Assembly: GCA_024636395.1 (NCBI GenBank)
Contig: JAGXHD010000003.1
Span: 1 to 12,175, forward strand
Direction of reading: 5' to 3'
Length of the DNA: 12,175 nucleotides
Source of the DNA: Sulfitobacter sp.
GTDB taxonomy: Bacteria > Pseudomonadota > Alphaproteobacteria > Rhodobacterales > Rhodobacteraceae
Under the pieces are notes generated by a model. That model ran no database searches. It was not told the DNA's origin and worked only from the letters and a program-made list of their open reading frames with translations. This document shows, piece by piece, positions 1 through 6,714 of this stretch. The position numbers and the translations under genes are program-made. How positions within the stretch are numbered: the first letter of the stretch is position 1; each line of letters starts with the position of its first letter.

Positions 1-139
1 CCCCGATATGATTGGCCAGCGTCAGGATAAGCCGCGCATTGTAAGCATCGCTTTGCTCTTTGCTCAGGCCCGAGTGCGCGCTGATCAGCTCTTCGTAAAA
101 CCCGTCCGGGTCAGGAATATTAGGCGTAAGGATCAGCAT
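1..139 (-). CDS. DUF2783 small protein, 3'-truncated by window edge
   Basis: This is the N-terminal 46 residues of a small protein that continues past the left edge. It starts MLILTPNIPDPDGFYEEL and contains SAHSGLSKEQSDAYNARLIL and LANHIG, which I recognise as the DUF2783 pattern (a PNI-DPD-FYE-LI start, then GLS...S...NARLIL.LANHIG). The family is about 60 residues, so most of it is visible. The ATG at 139-137 overlaps the TGA of the upstream flavin monooxygenase gene by 7 nt (ATGCTGA), which indicates translational coupling. An AAGGA Shine-Dalgarno lies 6 nt upstream. The function of DUF2783 is not established. Its fixed partnership with an FAD monooxygenase suggests a small accessory or coupling subunit, comparable in size and position to the MhaB protein reported with the 3-hydroxyphenylacetate hydroxylase of Pseudomonas putida. 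That equation is inference from memory. Confidence 0.82.
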   Translation of the reverse strand, partial: MLILTPNIPDPDGFYEELISAHSGLSKEQSDAYNARLILTLANHIG

Positions 140-1764
140 GATAGGTCCTTACCGATCGCTTGCGCGAGCGCTGCGGTTGCGGCGGCAGCATCAAATTCGG
201 ACCAGCGCGCAATAATGTGCTGATCGGGACGGATCAGAAAGATGCCTTGGGGGGCATCACCGAGATAGCGCTTTGCGAGCGCGCCGGAGGGCGCCGGAAT
301 CGTCAGCGCCTTCACGGTGAGTCCGTGGGAGACGACATCTTGCGCCTCGCATCCCAGCGCCAGCAGCGTAAAGCCGCCCCCTAGATGATCGAGAATAAAG
401 CCCTCGTCGTGGGGCGCGTCGGGGCATGTCATGCCCGGGCGGCTGGCCTCGGGTCCCTCCGCCAGCATATCCTCGCCGAAAAGCGCAAAGCCAGCGTAGT
501 TGCACGGCACCGAGAGGCGACCGGAGTTTACCAATGGGCGCGCGAAGGCGTGTTTAGCCGCCAGCTCCAACACGGCATTGCGGAACGTTTTGGACAGCTC
601 GGATTTGGGGGTCATGAAATCCGTCGCCCGTGACGAATTGAGGATATTTTCGTCCGCTCCGTGTTCGCGCTCTGTACCATAGCTGTCGAGCAGGCTTTCA
701 TCGGCGAGACCCTTTACCACCAGATCGAGCTTCCAGCCCAGATTATCGGCATCTTGAACGCCTGAATTTGCGCCGCGTGCGCCGAAGGGCGAGACCTGAT
801 GTGCGCTGTCTCCAGCAAATATGACGTTGCCATGGCGGAATTTTTCCATCCTGCGGCACTGGAACGTGTAGATTGAAGTCCACTCCAGAGTGTATTCTGG
901 CACCTGACCCGCTTGCGACGAGAGCATGGCGTCGACGCGCGCACGGATGCGGGAGGGATCAAGCTCATGCGCGCGGTCGATGTCCCAGCCGAGTTGGAAA
1001 TCGATCCGCCAGATATCGTCGGGTTGCTTATGCAGAAGCGCGGACTGGCCCGCCCCCTTGAACGGCGGCTCGAACCAGAACCACCGCTCGGTAGGAAAAT
1101 CGGCCTTCATATGCACATCAGCGATCAGAAAGTTATCCTCGAACACACGGCCGTCAAAGCTCAGGTCCATCATTTCGCGCAACGGCGATCGGGCTCCGTC
1201 GCAGGCGATGAGGTAGTCTGCTTCAAGCAGATAGGGCCCATCTGGCGTCTCGACCGTCAGGGTTGAGTAGCTGCCATGGTTTTCGAGCTTCGTGACGCAA
1301 TTGCGGCCGCGGATCTCAATGGGTGCGCCCGCCGCCTGCGCAGTATGGATCGCATCGACGAGATATTTTTCGAAATAGGGCTGTTGCAGATTGATGAAGG
1401 CGGGGTTCCGGTGGCCCGGCTCGGGCTGAAGATTGAAATCGAAGATCTTGTGGTCCTCGTGGAACACCTTGCCGACGTTCCAGACGATCCCTTTCTCGAC
1501 CATGGGTTGCCCCGCGCCCAGACGGGTCGCGATATCCAATGTGCGCTTGGCAAAGCAGATCGCCTTGGACCCGAGCCCGGCGCCGTCATGATCATCGAGC
1601 ACCAGCGCGGGCGTGCCTTTTTGCCCCAGATCAAGCGCGAGCGCGAGACCCACAGGCCCGCCGCCGACGATCACCACCGGATGCCGTGCGGCAGCGTTGT
1701 CCTGCGCGCTGACCTTGGCGTAGGGGTAGAGCTGAAAGGCTGTTTTATAGCGGGTCGCGACCAT
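133..1764 (-). CDS. FAD-dependent aromatic monooxygenase (MhpA/PheA-like, PF01494)
   Basis: This 543-residue protein is a class A flavoprotein hydroxylase, expected to use NAD(P)H and O2 to hydroxylate a phenolic substrate in the cytoplasm. The FAD-binding GxGxxG is at residues 34-39 (VIVGGGPVGLALAL), the DG motif at 189-190 (LIACDGARSPLR), and the ribose-binding GD motif at 318-319 (VIFAGDSAHQVSPFGARG). The last 100 or so residues form the thioredoxin-like tail seen in MhpA and phenol hydroxylases. Length matches the roughly 545-residue MhpA-like subfamily. The ATG has AGAGGA 7 nt upstream and lies 15 nt after the MBL gene. Its stop overlaps the DUF2783 gene. Being in an operon with hmgA and fahA suggests it makes homogentisate, for example by 6-hydroxylation of 3-hydroxyphenylacetate (MhaA-like). 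A 3-(3-hydroxyphenyl)propionate-type substrate is the main alternative. Fold assignment is secure; substrate is inferred from context. Confidence 0.92.
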   Translation of the reverse strand: MVATRYKTAFQLYPYAKVSAQDNAAARHPVVIVGGGPVGLALALDLGQKGTPALVLDDHDGAGLGSKAICFAKRTLDIATRLGAGQPMVEKGIVWNVGKVFHEDHKIFDFNLQPEPGHRNPAFINLQQPYFEKYLVDAIHTAQAAGAPIEIRGRNCVTKLENHGSYSTLTVETPDGPYLLEADYLIACDGARSPLREMMDLSFDGRVFEDNFLIADVHMKADFPTERWFWFEPPFKGAGQSALLHKQPDDIWRIDFQLGWDIDRAHELDPSRIRARVDAMLSSQAGQVPEYTLEWTSIYTFQCRRMEKFRHGNVIFAGDSAHQVSPFGARGANSGVQDADNLGWKLDLVVKGLADESLLDSYGTEREHGADENILNSSRATDFMTPKSELSKTFRNAVLELAAKHAFARPLVNSGRLSVPCNYAGFALFGEDMLAEGPEASRPGMTCPDAPHDEGFILDHLGGGFTLLALGCEAQDVVSHGLTVKALTIPAPSGALAKRYLGDAPQGIFLIRPDQHIIARWSEFDAAAATAALAQAIGKDLSC

Positions 1765-1779
1765 GATGTGTCCTCTCGA

Positions 1780-2730
1780 TCAGCCCTGCAAGGCGGCCCA
1801 CATTTCCAGATCACGCTCAGCGGTCCAGATACGGGGATGGCTGATGCCGCGCGCTTCGTCGTAGGCGCGCGCGACGTTGAAGGGCAGGCAATGCTCGTAG
1901 ATCGCGTAGTCGGCGAATTTGTGGTCGCATTCGGCGCGTACGGCGTCCCACGCCTGTTTGAGGGTGCCGCCCTGTGCCGCGACCCGGGCGGCGGGGGCAT
2001 AGGTGGAATTGACGAAATCACGCGTGGACTCAATCGCGCGGTTCACGGCCTCTTTGCCGATCAGCGCACCGCCACGACCGGGCGCAATGGAATTCACGTC
2101 ATAGGCCTTGATCGCATCGAGCGTGCTGCCCCAATCGGCGAAATGCCCGTCGCCGCAGTAGCAGGCGGAGTGGTCCTCGACGATGTCGCCGGTGAACATC
2201 ACGTTCTCGTCGGGCACGTGGATCACGATATCGCCTGCAGTATGCGCGCGGCCAAGGTACATCAGATCGACACGGCGCTTGCCCAGATGGATGGTCATGC
2301 GGTCGTTGAAAGTGGTGGTGGGATAGGTGAGGCCGGGAATGGACTCGTACCCCTCGAACAGACGCGGGAAGCGTTGGAACTCAGAATCCCAATCCTCCTG
2401 ACCCCGCTCCATGACCATGCCCCGCGCGGCTTCGCCCATGATGATCTGGTCCGCACCATACGCGGAGGCCCCCAGCACGCGCACGGCGTGGTAGTGGGTC
2501 AGCACCACGTGGCTGATTGGTTTATCGGTAACTTTGCGGACCTGCTCAATGACTTTGTTGGCGAGCCGCGGAGTGGCCTGCGCCTCGATGATCATCACGC
2601 TTTCGTCGCCGATGATCACGCCCGAGTTCGGATCGCCCTCGGCGGTGAACGCCCACAGATCGCGGCCTATCTCGTCGAATGTGATCTTTTTCTCGGTCAT
2701 ATCGCCTTGGGAGGCAAATGCTTTGGCCAT
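1780..2730 (-). CDS. MBL-fold metallohydrolase-like protein with altered metal site
   Basis: This 316-residue protein has a metallo-beta-lactamase fold; its substrate is unknown. The order of motifs is clear: beta-strand with E49 (usually D), the HxHxDH position at 79-84 reading HYHAVR, the third His at H163 (GRAHTAGD), the bridging Asp at D182 (MFTGD), and the late PGHG position at 217-220 reading PGRG. The Zn1 ligands (H79, H81, H163, D182) are therefore kept. The three ligands exclusive to Zn2 are V83, R84 and R219, so a canonical dinuclear site is not possible. H187, C190, C192 and H196 follow D182. There is no signal peptide, so it is likely cytoplasmic. I chose the ATG at 2730, with AAGGA 8 nt upstream; an in-frame ATG at 2700 (M11), also preceded by AAGG, is a real alternative. 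It sits between fahA and the flavin hydroxylase in the homogentisate operon, so a hydrolase or thioesterase/lactonase-like role on an aromatic intermediate is possible but unproven. Confidence 0.88.
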   Translation of the reverse strand: MAKAFASQGDMTEKKITFDEIGRDLWAFTAEGDPNSGVIIGDESVMIIEAQATPRLANKVIEQVRKVTDKPISHVVLTHYHAVRVLGASAYGADQIIMGEAARGMVMERGQEDWDSEFQRFPRLFEGYESIPGLTYPTTTFNDRMTIHLGKRRVDLMYLGRAHTAGDIVIHVPDENVMFTGDIVEDHSACYCGDGHFADWGSTLDAIKAYDVNSIAPGRGGALIGKEAVNRAIESTRDFVNSTYAPAARVAAQGGTLKQAWDAVRAECDHKFADYAIYEHCLPFNVARAYDEARGISHPRIWTAERDLEMWAALQG

Positions 2731-2750
2731 TTTGGGTATCCTTGGGTATT

Positions 2751-4004
2751 TTATGGAAATTTAACGGCGGGTTTTATCGTGGCGGTGCAGGTGCCGAACC
2801 CGATGCGGTAGCCATCGCCCTTCGCCGCGCCGTGCAGCGTGAGCGTGTCACCGTCTTCGATGAAGCTGCGGGTCTGGCCACCACCCGCATCAAACGGCTC
2901 CTTGCCGCCCCACGACAGCTCCAGCAAGCTGCCGCGCTGGTGCTTTTCCGGGCCGGAGATCGTGCCGGAGCCCAGCAGATCGCCCGGAGTCATGGCGCAG
3001 CCGGAGCTTGCGTGATGGGCGAGCTGTTGAGGGGCGGAGTAATACATCTCGTTGTAGTTGGTCTCGCATATCGTCACCGCCTCGCCACCCTCGGGTTTGA
3101 GGGTCACGCTCAGGTCAATGTCGTAGAGCATCGGTTTTGGTTCTTGCAGATAGGGCAGCAAAGCCTTCTCGCGCTCGGGCGTAGAGGTCCGAAACGGCTC
3201 CAGCGCCGCGCGGGTCACGATCCAGGGGCTGATCGACGTGGCGAAGGCCTTGGCCTGAAACGGGCCCAGCGGCTGATACTCCCAAGCCTGCATATCGCGG
3301 GCGGACCAGTCGTTAAGCAGGACATAGCCGAAGATCATCTCGTCGGCCTGCGCGACGCTGACCGGATGCCCCAGCTCTGAGGCGGTGCCGACGATGGCGC
3401 CTATTTCCAGCTCGATATCGAGGCTTTTGCAAGGACCGAATATCGGCATATCCCCGTCGGGCGCTTTGGTCTGGCCATTGGGCCGGATGATATCGGTTCC
3501 GGAGACGACTACGGAGGACGCGCGGCCATTGTAGCCGATGGGGATGTGCAGCCAGTTGGGCGGCAGCGCGTTTTCAGCGCCGCGAAACATCGTGCCCACA
3601 TTGGTCGCGTGGTGCTTGCCTGCGTAGAAATCGGTGAACTCGGCCACGACCATCGGCAGCTCCATGCGGGCCTCGTCCAATGGGATGAGGAGCGGTGCCA
3701 CCGCGGCCTGCTCTGCCGCGCCTTCTTCCAAAAGGGCGATCAGGCGTTCGCGCAGGGCGGCCCAGGCATCCGGGCCCAGCTCCATCACATCGTTCCAGTA
3801 GGGCACGTCGAATACCGGGTCCTCGGCAAGCTCGACCAGTCCGGCTTCCTCGGCGGCGCTCAGATCGAGGATCATATCCCCGATCGCGACACCGCAGCGT
3901 GGTTCCAGCGCGTTGGTCGTGAATACGCCGTAGGGCAGATTGTTGAGCGGGAACGGGCAATCGACGCTGTTGGCGCTTTCTACCCATGATTTCATCAGTG
4001 CCAT
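2751..4004 (-). CDS. fahA: fumarylacetoacetase
   Basis: FahA hydrolyses fumarylacetoacetate to fumarate and acetoacetate, the last step of homogentisate (tyrosine/phenylalanine) degradation. The 417-residue protein has the small N-terminal SH3-like domain (SWVESAN...PLNNLPYGVF) and the FAH catalytic domain. The catalytic and metal residues known from mouse FAH are all present, nearly in register: D125 and H132 (FTDFYAGKHHA), E198 and E200 (LDIELEIGA), D232 (LLNDWSARD), K252 (QAKAF), T348 (GSGTISGP) and E362 (LLELSW). I chose the ATG at 4004 because AAGGA lies 6 nt upstream and the protein then begins MALMKSWVES as family members do. An in-frame ATG at 4043 would add 13 unconserved residues and has no Shine-Dalgarno. 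It is the third gene after hmgA in the operon, with 20 nt to the MBL gene. No anomaly seen. Confidence 0.97.
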   Translation of the reverse strand: MALMKSWVESANSVDCPFPLNNLPYGVFTTNALEPRCGVAIGDMILDLSAAEEAGLVELAEDPVFDVPYWNDVMELGPDAWAALRERLIALLEEGAAEQAAVAPLLIPLDEARMELPMVVAEFTDFYAGKHHATNVGTMFRGAENALPPNWLHIPIGYNGRASSVVVSGTDIIRPNGQTKAPDGDMPIFGPCKSLDIELEIGAIVGTASELGHPVSVAQADEMIFGYVLLNDWSARDMQAWEYQPLGPFQAKAFATSISPWIVTRAALEPFRTSTPEREKALLPYLQEPKPMLYDIDLSVTLKPEGGEAVTICETNYNEMYYSAPQQLAHHASSGCAMTPGDLLGSGTISGPEKHQRGSLLELSWGGKEPFDAGGGQTRSFIEDGDTLTLHGAAKGDGYRIGFGTCTATIKPAVKFP

Positions 4005-4046
4005 TGGTTTTCCTTGTTGTCGGTCGCGAGAAGGCTGCGCCATAGA

Positions 4047-4232
4047 TTAGTCGCCACCGCCATCTCCGTCGCCATCGCTATCAAACCAGCCGGTGCCGCC
4101 GCCATCGCCAGACCGCTTGCGTTTGTCGACGTTTGAGTAAGTCGTCCGAAACCGCGCTGGTTTGTAAAAGTCCCAAAGCATCAGCGCTCCGCAGACGGCG
4201 ATAAACAGGAGGATTGCAGCTACAATCTCCAC
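4047..4232 (-). CDS. small single-pass membrane protein of unknown function
   Basis: This is a 61-residue ORF I do not recognise. Residues 3-20 form one strong hydrophobic segment (IVAAILLFIAVCGALMLW), followed by a basic linker (KPARF, KRKR at 37-40) and a Gly/Asp-rich tail from residue 42 (GDGGGTGWFDSDGDGDGGGD). The layout suggests a membrane anchor with a polar low-complexity tail. The positive residues after the helix favour a cytoplasmic tail. The start is GTG at 4232-4230 and shares one base with the hmgA TAG stop (TAGTG), so translation would be by termination-reinitiation; only a weak GGTAAG precedes it. It fills the otherwise unusual 227-nt gap between hmgA and fahA and ends 42 nt before the fahA start. 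It could instead be a non-coding spacer that is open by chance, since the tail codes for a low-complexity repeat. Confidence 0.6.
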   Translation of the reverse strand: MEIVAAILLFIAVCGALMLWDFYKPARFRTTYSNVDKRKRSGDGGGTGWFDSDGDGDGGGD

Positions 4233-5593
4233 TATTTCTTACCCGGTGTTCCGTCGAACTTCTTTTCCAGATCGGTCCAGCAGTCGATATAGTCATCCTG
4301 CAAGGGCGCCTCCTTGGCCGCGAAGTGGGTGAGGTGCTGCGGAAAACGGGTCTCGAACATGAAAGACATGGTGTTTTCGAGCTTTTGCGCACCCAGATCG
4401 GCGTTTGACGCGCCCTCGAACGCGTTTTTATCGGGCCCGTGCGGCAGCATCATGTTGTGCAGGCTGATCCCACCGGGGACAAAGCCCTTAGGCTTGGCGT
4501 CGTAGATGCCGTAAATGTTGCCCATCAGCTCCGACATGACGTTCTTGTGGTACCACGGCGGCCGGAACGTATCCTCCGCCACCATCCAACGGTCGCGGAA
4601 AAGCACGAAATCTATGTTAGCGGTTCCCTCGACTCCTGATGGGGCCGTCAGGACGGTGAAGATCGACGGATCGGGGTGGTCGAACAAGACTGCACCGACT
4701 GGACAATAGGTGCGCAGATCGTATTTGCACGGCGCGTAATTGCCATGCCACGCGACCACGTCCAGCGGGCTGTGCCCGATCTTGGTCTCGTGAAACTGGC
4801 CCGCCCATTTGATCGTCACGGTCGAAGGGGCATCGCGGTCTTCGAAGGCCGCCACGGGCGTTTTGAAATCGCGTGGATTGGCCATGCAGTTCGCGCCGAT
4901 TGGGCCACGGCCCGGCAGGTGGAATTTCTGGCCGTAATTCTCGCAGACGAAGCCGCGCGCTGGGCCCTCGAGCACCTCGACCCGGTAGACGAGGCCACGC
5001 GGGATGATGGCGATTTCCTGCGGTTCGATGTCGATCACGCCAAGTTCGGTCGCGAAGCGCAGGCGGCCCTCCTGCGGCACGACCAACAGTTCCGAATCGG
5101 CAGAATAAAAATATGCGTCCTTCATGCTCTGGGTCACCAGATACACATGGCTCGCCATGCCGGTTTGCGTGTTCACATCGCCTGCGGTCGTCATGGTGCG
5201 CATGCCGGTCAGCCAAGTCAGCGGCGCGTCGCTGTGGGGCACGGGATCCCAGCGGTACTGGCCCAGCGAGATCACGTCGGGGTCCACATGGGGCGCCGAT
5301 TTCCAGTAGGGCAGGTCAATCTTTGTGAACCGGTGCGTGTGCTTCACGGACGGGCGGATACGGTAACACCACGTCCGCTCATTTTGGTGGCTCGGCGCGG
5401 TGAAGGCAGTCCCGCTCAGCTGCTCGCCGTACAGGCCGTAGTTGACCTTTTGCGGAGAGTTCATGCCCTGCGGCAATGCGCCGGGTAAAGCTTCCGTCTC
5501 GAAATCATTGCCGAAGCCGGGCATGTAGCCGTCGGTGATGCCCACGGGTGTGGCGGCGGAGTGAAGGCCATGTGGTGACAGTTCTTTGTTCAT
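4232..5593 (-). CDS. hmgA: homogentisate 1,2-dioxygenase
   Basis: HmgA opens the homogentisate ring with O2 and Fe(II) to give maleylacetoacetate. The 453-residue length is normal (human enzyme 445). The iron ligands of the human enzyme (H335, E341, H371) align with H349 and E355 in PPWYHKNVMSE and with H385 in MMLPHGPD, with the same spacing. The active-site His 292 corresponds to H306 (FDHPDP). The N-terminus is typical, with GYMPGFGNDFETEALPGALP at 22-41. The ATG at 5593 has AAGGGGA 6 nt upstream. It is the first gene of the operon, divergent from a MarR-family regulator, behind a recognisable sigma-70-type promoter. Its TAG stop overlaps the start of the next small ORF by one base. Confidence 0.98.
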   Translation of the reverse strand: MNKELSPHGLHSAATPVGITDGYMPGFGNDFETEALPGALPQGMNSPQKVNYGLYGEQLSGTAFTAPSHQNERTWCYRIRPSVKHTHRFTKIDLPYWKSAPHVDPDVISLGQYRWDPVPHSDAPLTWLTGMRTMTTAGDVNTQTGMASHVYLVTQSMKDAYFYSADSELLVVPQEGRLRFATELGVIDIEPQEIAIIPRGLVYRVEVLEGPARGFVCENYGQKFHLPGRGPIGANCMANPRDFKTPVAAFEDRDAPSTVTIKWAGQFHETKIGHSPLDVVAWHGNYAPCKYDLRTYCPVGAVLFDHPDPSIFTVLTAPSGVEGTANIDFVLFRDRWMVAEDTFRPPWYHKNVMSELMGNIYGIYDAKPKGFVPGGISLHNMMLPHGPDKNAFEGASNADLGAQKLENTMSFMFETRFPQHLTHFAAKEAPLQDDYIDCWTDLEKKFDGTPGKK

Positions 5594-5626
5594 GATGGTC
5601 CCCTTGCGTCCTGTCCGATGCAGATA

Positions 5627-5646
5627 TTAGTTTGATTTGTAACTAA
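5627..5646. promoter_or_regulatory. candidate MarR-family operator, TTAGTT-N8-AACTAA
   Basis: A perfect 6-bp inverted repeat with an 8-bp centre spans 20 bp, the usual size of a MarR dimer site. It completely contains the predicted -10 box of the hmgA promoter, so a bound repressor would block RNA polymerase. A direct GTAACT repeat (5639-5644 and 5653-5658) and a TTGT-N5-ACAA half-symmetry (5637-5649) overlap it, so the exact site could be shifted. The regulator is encoded only 20 bp away, which makes binding by that protein likely. Confidence 0.5.
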
Positions 5647-5664
5647 CAACGGGTAACTTGTCAA
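5636..5664 (-). promoter_or_regulatory. predicted sigma-70-type promoter of the hmgA operon
   Basis: Reading the minus strand, a perfect -35 TTGACA (5664-5659) is followed by a 17-nt spacer and a -10 box TACAAA (5641-5636, 4 of 6 consensus). Transcription would start near 5629, leaving a leader of about 35 nt before the hmgA ATG with its AAGGGGA. The -35 box lies within a few bases of the divergent marR start codon, so expression of the two genes must interfere or be co-regulated. Seen in sequence; activity is inferred. Confidence 0.6.
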
Positions 5665-5665
5665 A

Positions 5666-6097
5666 ATGACGGATAATGACTTTGATTTGGGGAGATTCCT
5701 GCCCTACGCACTCAATCAGGCGGCGGAGGCGTCGAGCATCGGCTTTCAGAAATACTACCGTCAGCGCTACGGCATGCTGCGCACTGAATGGCGAGTGTTG
5801 TTTCACCTGGGCCGGTATGGTGCGATGACGGCGAAGGCGATCTGTGCGCGCGCGAGCCTGCACAAGACCAAAGTGAGCCGCGCGGTTCAGGCCCTCGAGC
5901 AAAAGCGGTATCTGGCCCGCTCGGTTCAGGAGGAGGACCGCAGGCGCGAGACCCTGTCGCTGACGCGGCAGGGGCAGGAGGTTTATGCGGATCTCTACGA
6001 GGCCGCAAAGGCTTACGACGCGAAGCTTTCCGCACATCTGACACCGCAGGAGCGCGAGATCCTCAACCGTTGTCTGCAAAAAATTACGAAGGTGTAG
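5666..6097 (+). CDS. MarR-family transcriptional regulator
   Basis: This 143-residue winged-helix protein matches the MarR family in length and layout. Helix 1 is the dimerisation region (FLPYALNQAAEASSIGFQKYYRQR). The helix-turn-helix covers about residues 52-76 (AMTAKAICARASLHKTKVSRAVQALEQ), with recognition-helix residues HKTKVSRAV, and is followed by the wing (RYLARSVQEEDRRRETLSLT) containing the hallmark DxRR. The C-terminal helix closes the dimer. It is divergent from hmgA with 72 nt between start codons, so it is probably the local repressor, relieved by homogentisate or an upstream aromatic acid; the effector is inference. It is not of the IclR type known as HmgR in Pseudomonas. The Shine-Dalgarno is weak (GGGTAA about 10 nt upstream), which would suit low-level regulator synthesis. 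Confidence 0.93.
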   Translation: MTDNDFDLGRFLPYALNQAAEASSIGFQKYYRQRYGMLRTEWRVLFHLGRYGAMTAKAICARASLHKTKVSRAVQALEQKRYLARSVQEEDRRRETLSLTRQGQEVYADLYEAAKAYDAKLSAHLTPQEREILNRCLQKITKV

Positions 6098-6124
6098 GCA
6101 GGCCATAGTTTTTTGTGGCCTGCC
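6097..6124. terminator. hairpin between convergent marR and copper-chaperone genes
   Basis: GGCAGGCCA and TGGCCTGCC form a perfect 9-bp stem with a 10-nt loop, starting at the last base of the marR stop codon. The T-run (six T) is in the loop rather than after the stem, and neither strand has a U-tail. It therefore fits a shared convergent-gene hairpin for RNA end protection or factor-assisted termination better than a classical intrinsic terminator. Confidence 0.55.
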
Positions 6125-6147
6125 CGTGCTGTGGATCAGTCCGCCGG

Positions 6148-6642
6148 TCAGTCTGCCATCTTGTGGCCGGAATGATCCGCCCCGCCATGCGTCTGCGCCG
6201 TGCGCGCTTCGACGTTGAAGGTCACGGCGATCTCGCCTGCGGTCTCGAACACGAGGGTCGCTTCGATCTTCTCGCCAACCTCGAAGGGATCACCGTTCAG
6301 ACCCATGAACATCACGTGCAGCCCGCCGGGTTCCAGCGCCACCGTCTCGCCCGCAGGCAAGCTGATGCCGTCCTGCTTGGTCATGCGTGCCACGCCGTTG
6401 GCATCTGTTTCCGACAGATGCAGCTCGACGCGCGGGATCTGCGCGACCCGCACCTCCATCAGCCGATCTGGGGCTTCTCCGGCGTTAGTGAGCGTCATGT
6501 AACCACCCCCCACATTGGCTGTTTTGGCGGTCTCGAACGCCATGGGATGGGCGATGGTGATATCCCCCACGGTATAGTCATGGGCATGGGCCATGCCCGT
6601 CGAAAGGAGAACCGCAAGCGCGGTTTTTGTGAAAAACGTCAT
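6148..6642 (-). CDS. periplasmic PCu(A)C copper chaperone
   Basis: This 164-residue exported protein is expected to carry Cu(I) in the periplasm, typically to the CuA site of cytochrome c oxidase or to general copper homeostasis. Residues 1-20 are a signal peptide ending GMAHA, with cleavage before HDYTVG. The copper motif is visible as H75, M87 and H109-x-M111, with exactly 21 residues between M87 and H109, as in the family consensus H(M)X10MX21HXM. The C-terminus is His-rich (THGGADHSGHK), a possible extra metal site. I chose the ATG at 6642 because AGGA is 7 nt upstream and a signal peptide follows at once. It lies 61 nt after a DUF2946-like gene on the same strand, so the two are probably co-transcribed. 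Confidence 0.94.
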   Translation of the reverse strand: MTFFTKTALAVLLSTGMAHAHDYTVGDITIAHPMAFETAKTANVGGGYMTLTNAGEAPDRLMEVRVAQIPRVELHLSETDANGVARMTKQDGISLPAGETVALEPGGLHVMFMGLNGDPFEVGEKIEATLVFETAGEIAVTFNVEARTAQTHGGADHSGHKMAD

Positions 6643-6670
6643 GATAGTTTCCTGTGATCTGCGCGTCTTG

Positions 6671-6714
6671 CGCGCGGTGTGATTGATGTTGTTCAGGTGA
6701 CAATCACGCGCGCG
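6671..6714 (-). other. long hairpin across the stop codon upstream of the PCu(A)C gene
   Basis: GTGATTG (6679-6685) pairs with CAATCAC (6701-6707). After a two-base bulge, CGCGCG (6671-6676) pairs with the GC alternation at 6708-6714. The loop is 15 nt. The structure includes the TGA of the upstream gene (6704-6706) and no U-tail follows, so it is more likely an RNA-processing or attenuation element between the two genes than a full terminator. Function is inferred. Confidence 0.35.

Noticed and set aside
1276..2811. A 511-codon open frame on the plus strand opposite the flavin hydroxylase and MBL genes
   Set aside because: It is antisense to two proteins with intact catalytic-fold motifs, has no recognisable domain, and long antisense open frames are common in high-GC genes.
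4047..4232. EF-hand-like DxDxDG (D51, D53, D55) in the tail of the small membrane ORF
   Set aside because: The protein ends before loop position 12, there are no flanking helices, and the motif comes from a low-complexity Gly/Asp repeat.
4676..5488. A 270-codon plus-strand open frame opposite hmgA
   Set aside because: hmgA on the other strand has every iron ligand in place; the plus frame shows no family pattern and is a codon-bias shadow.
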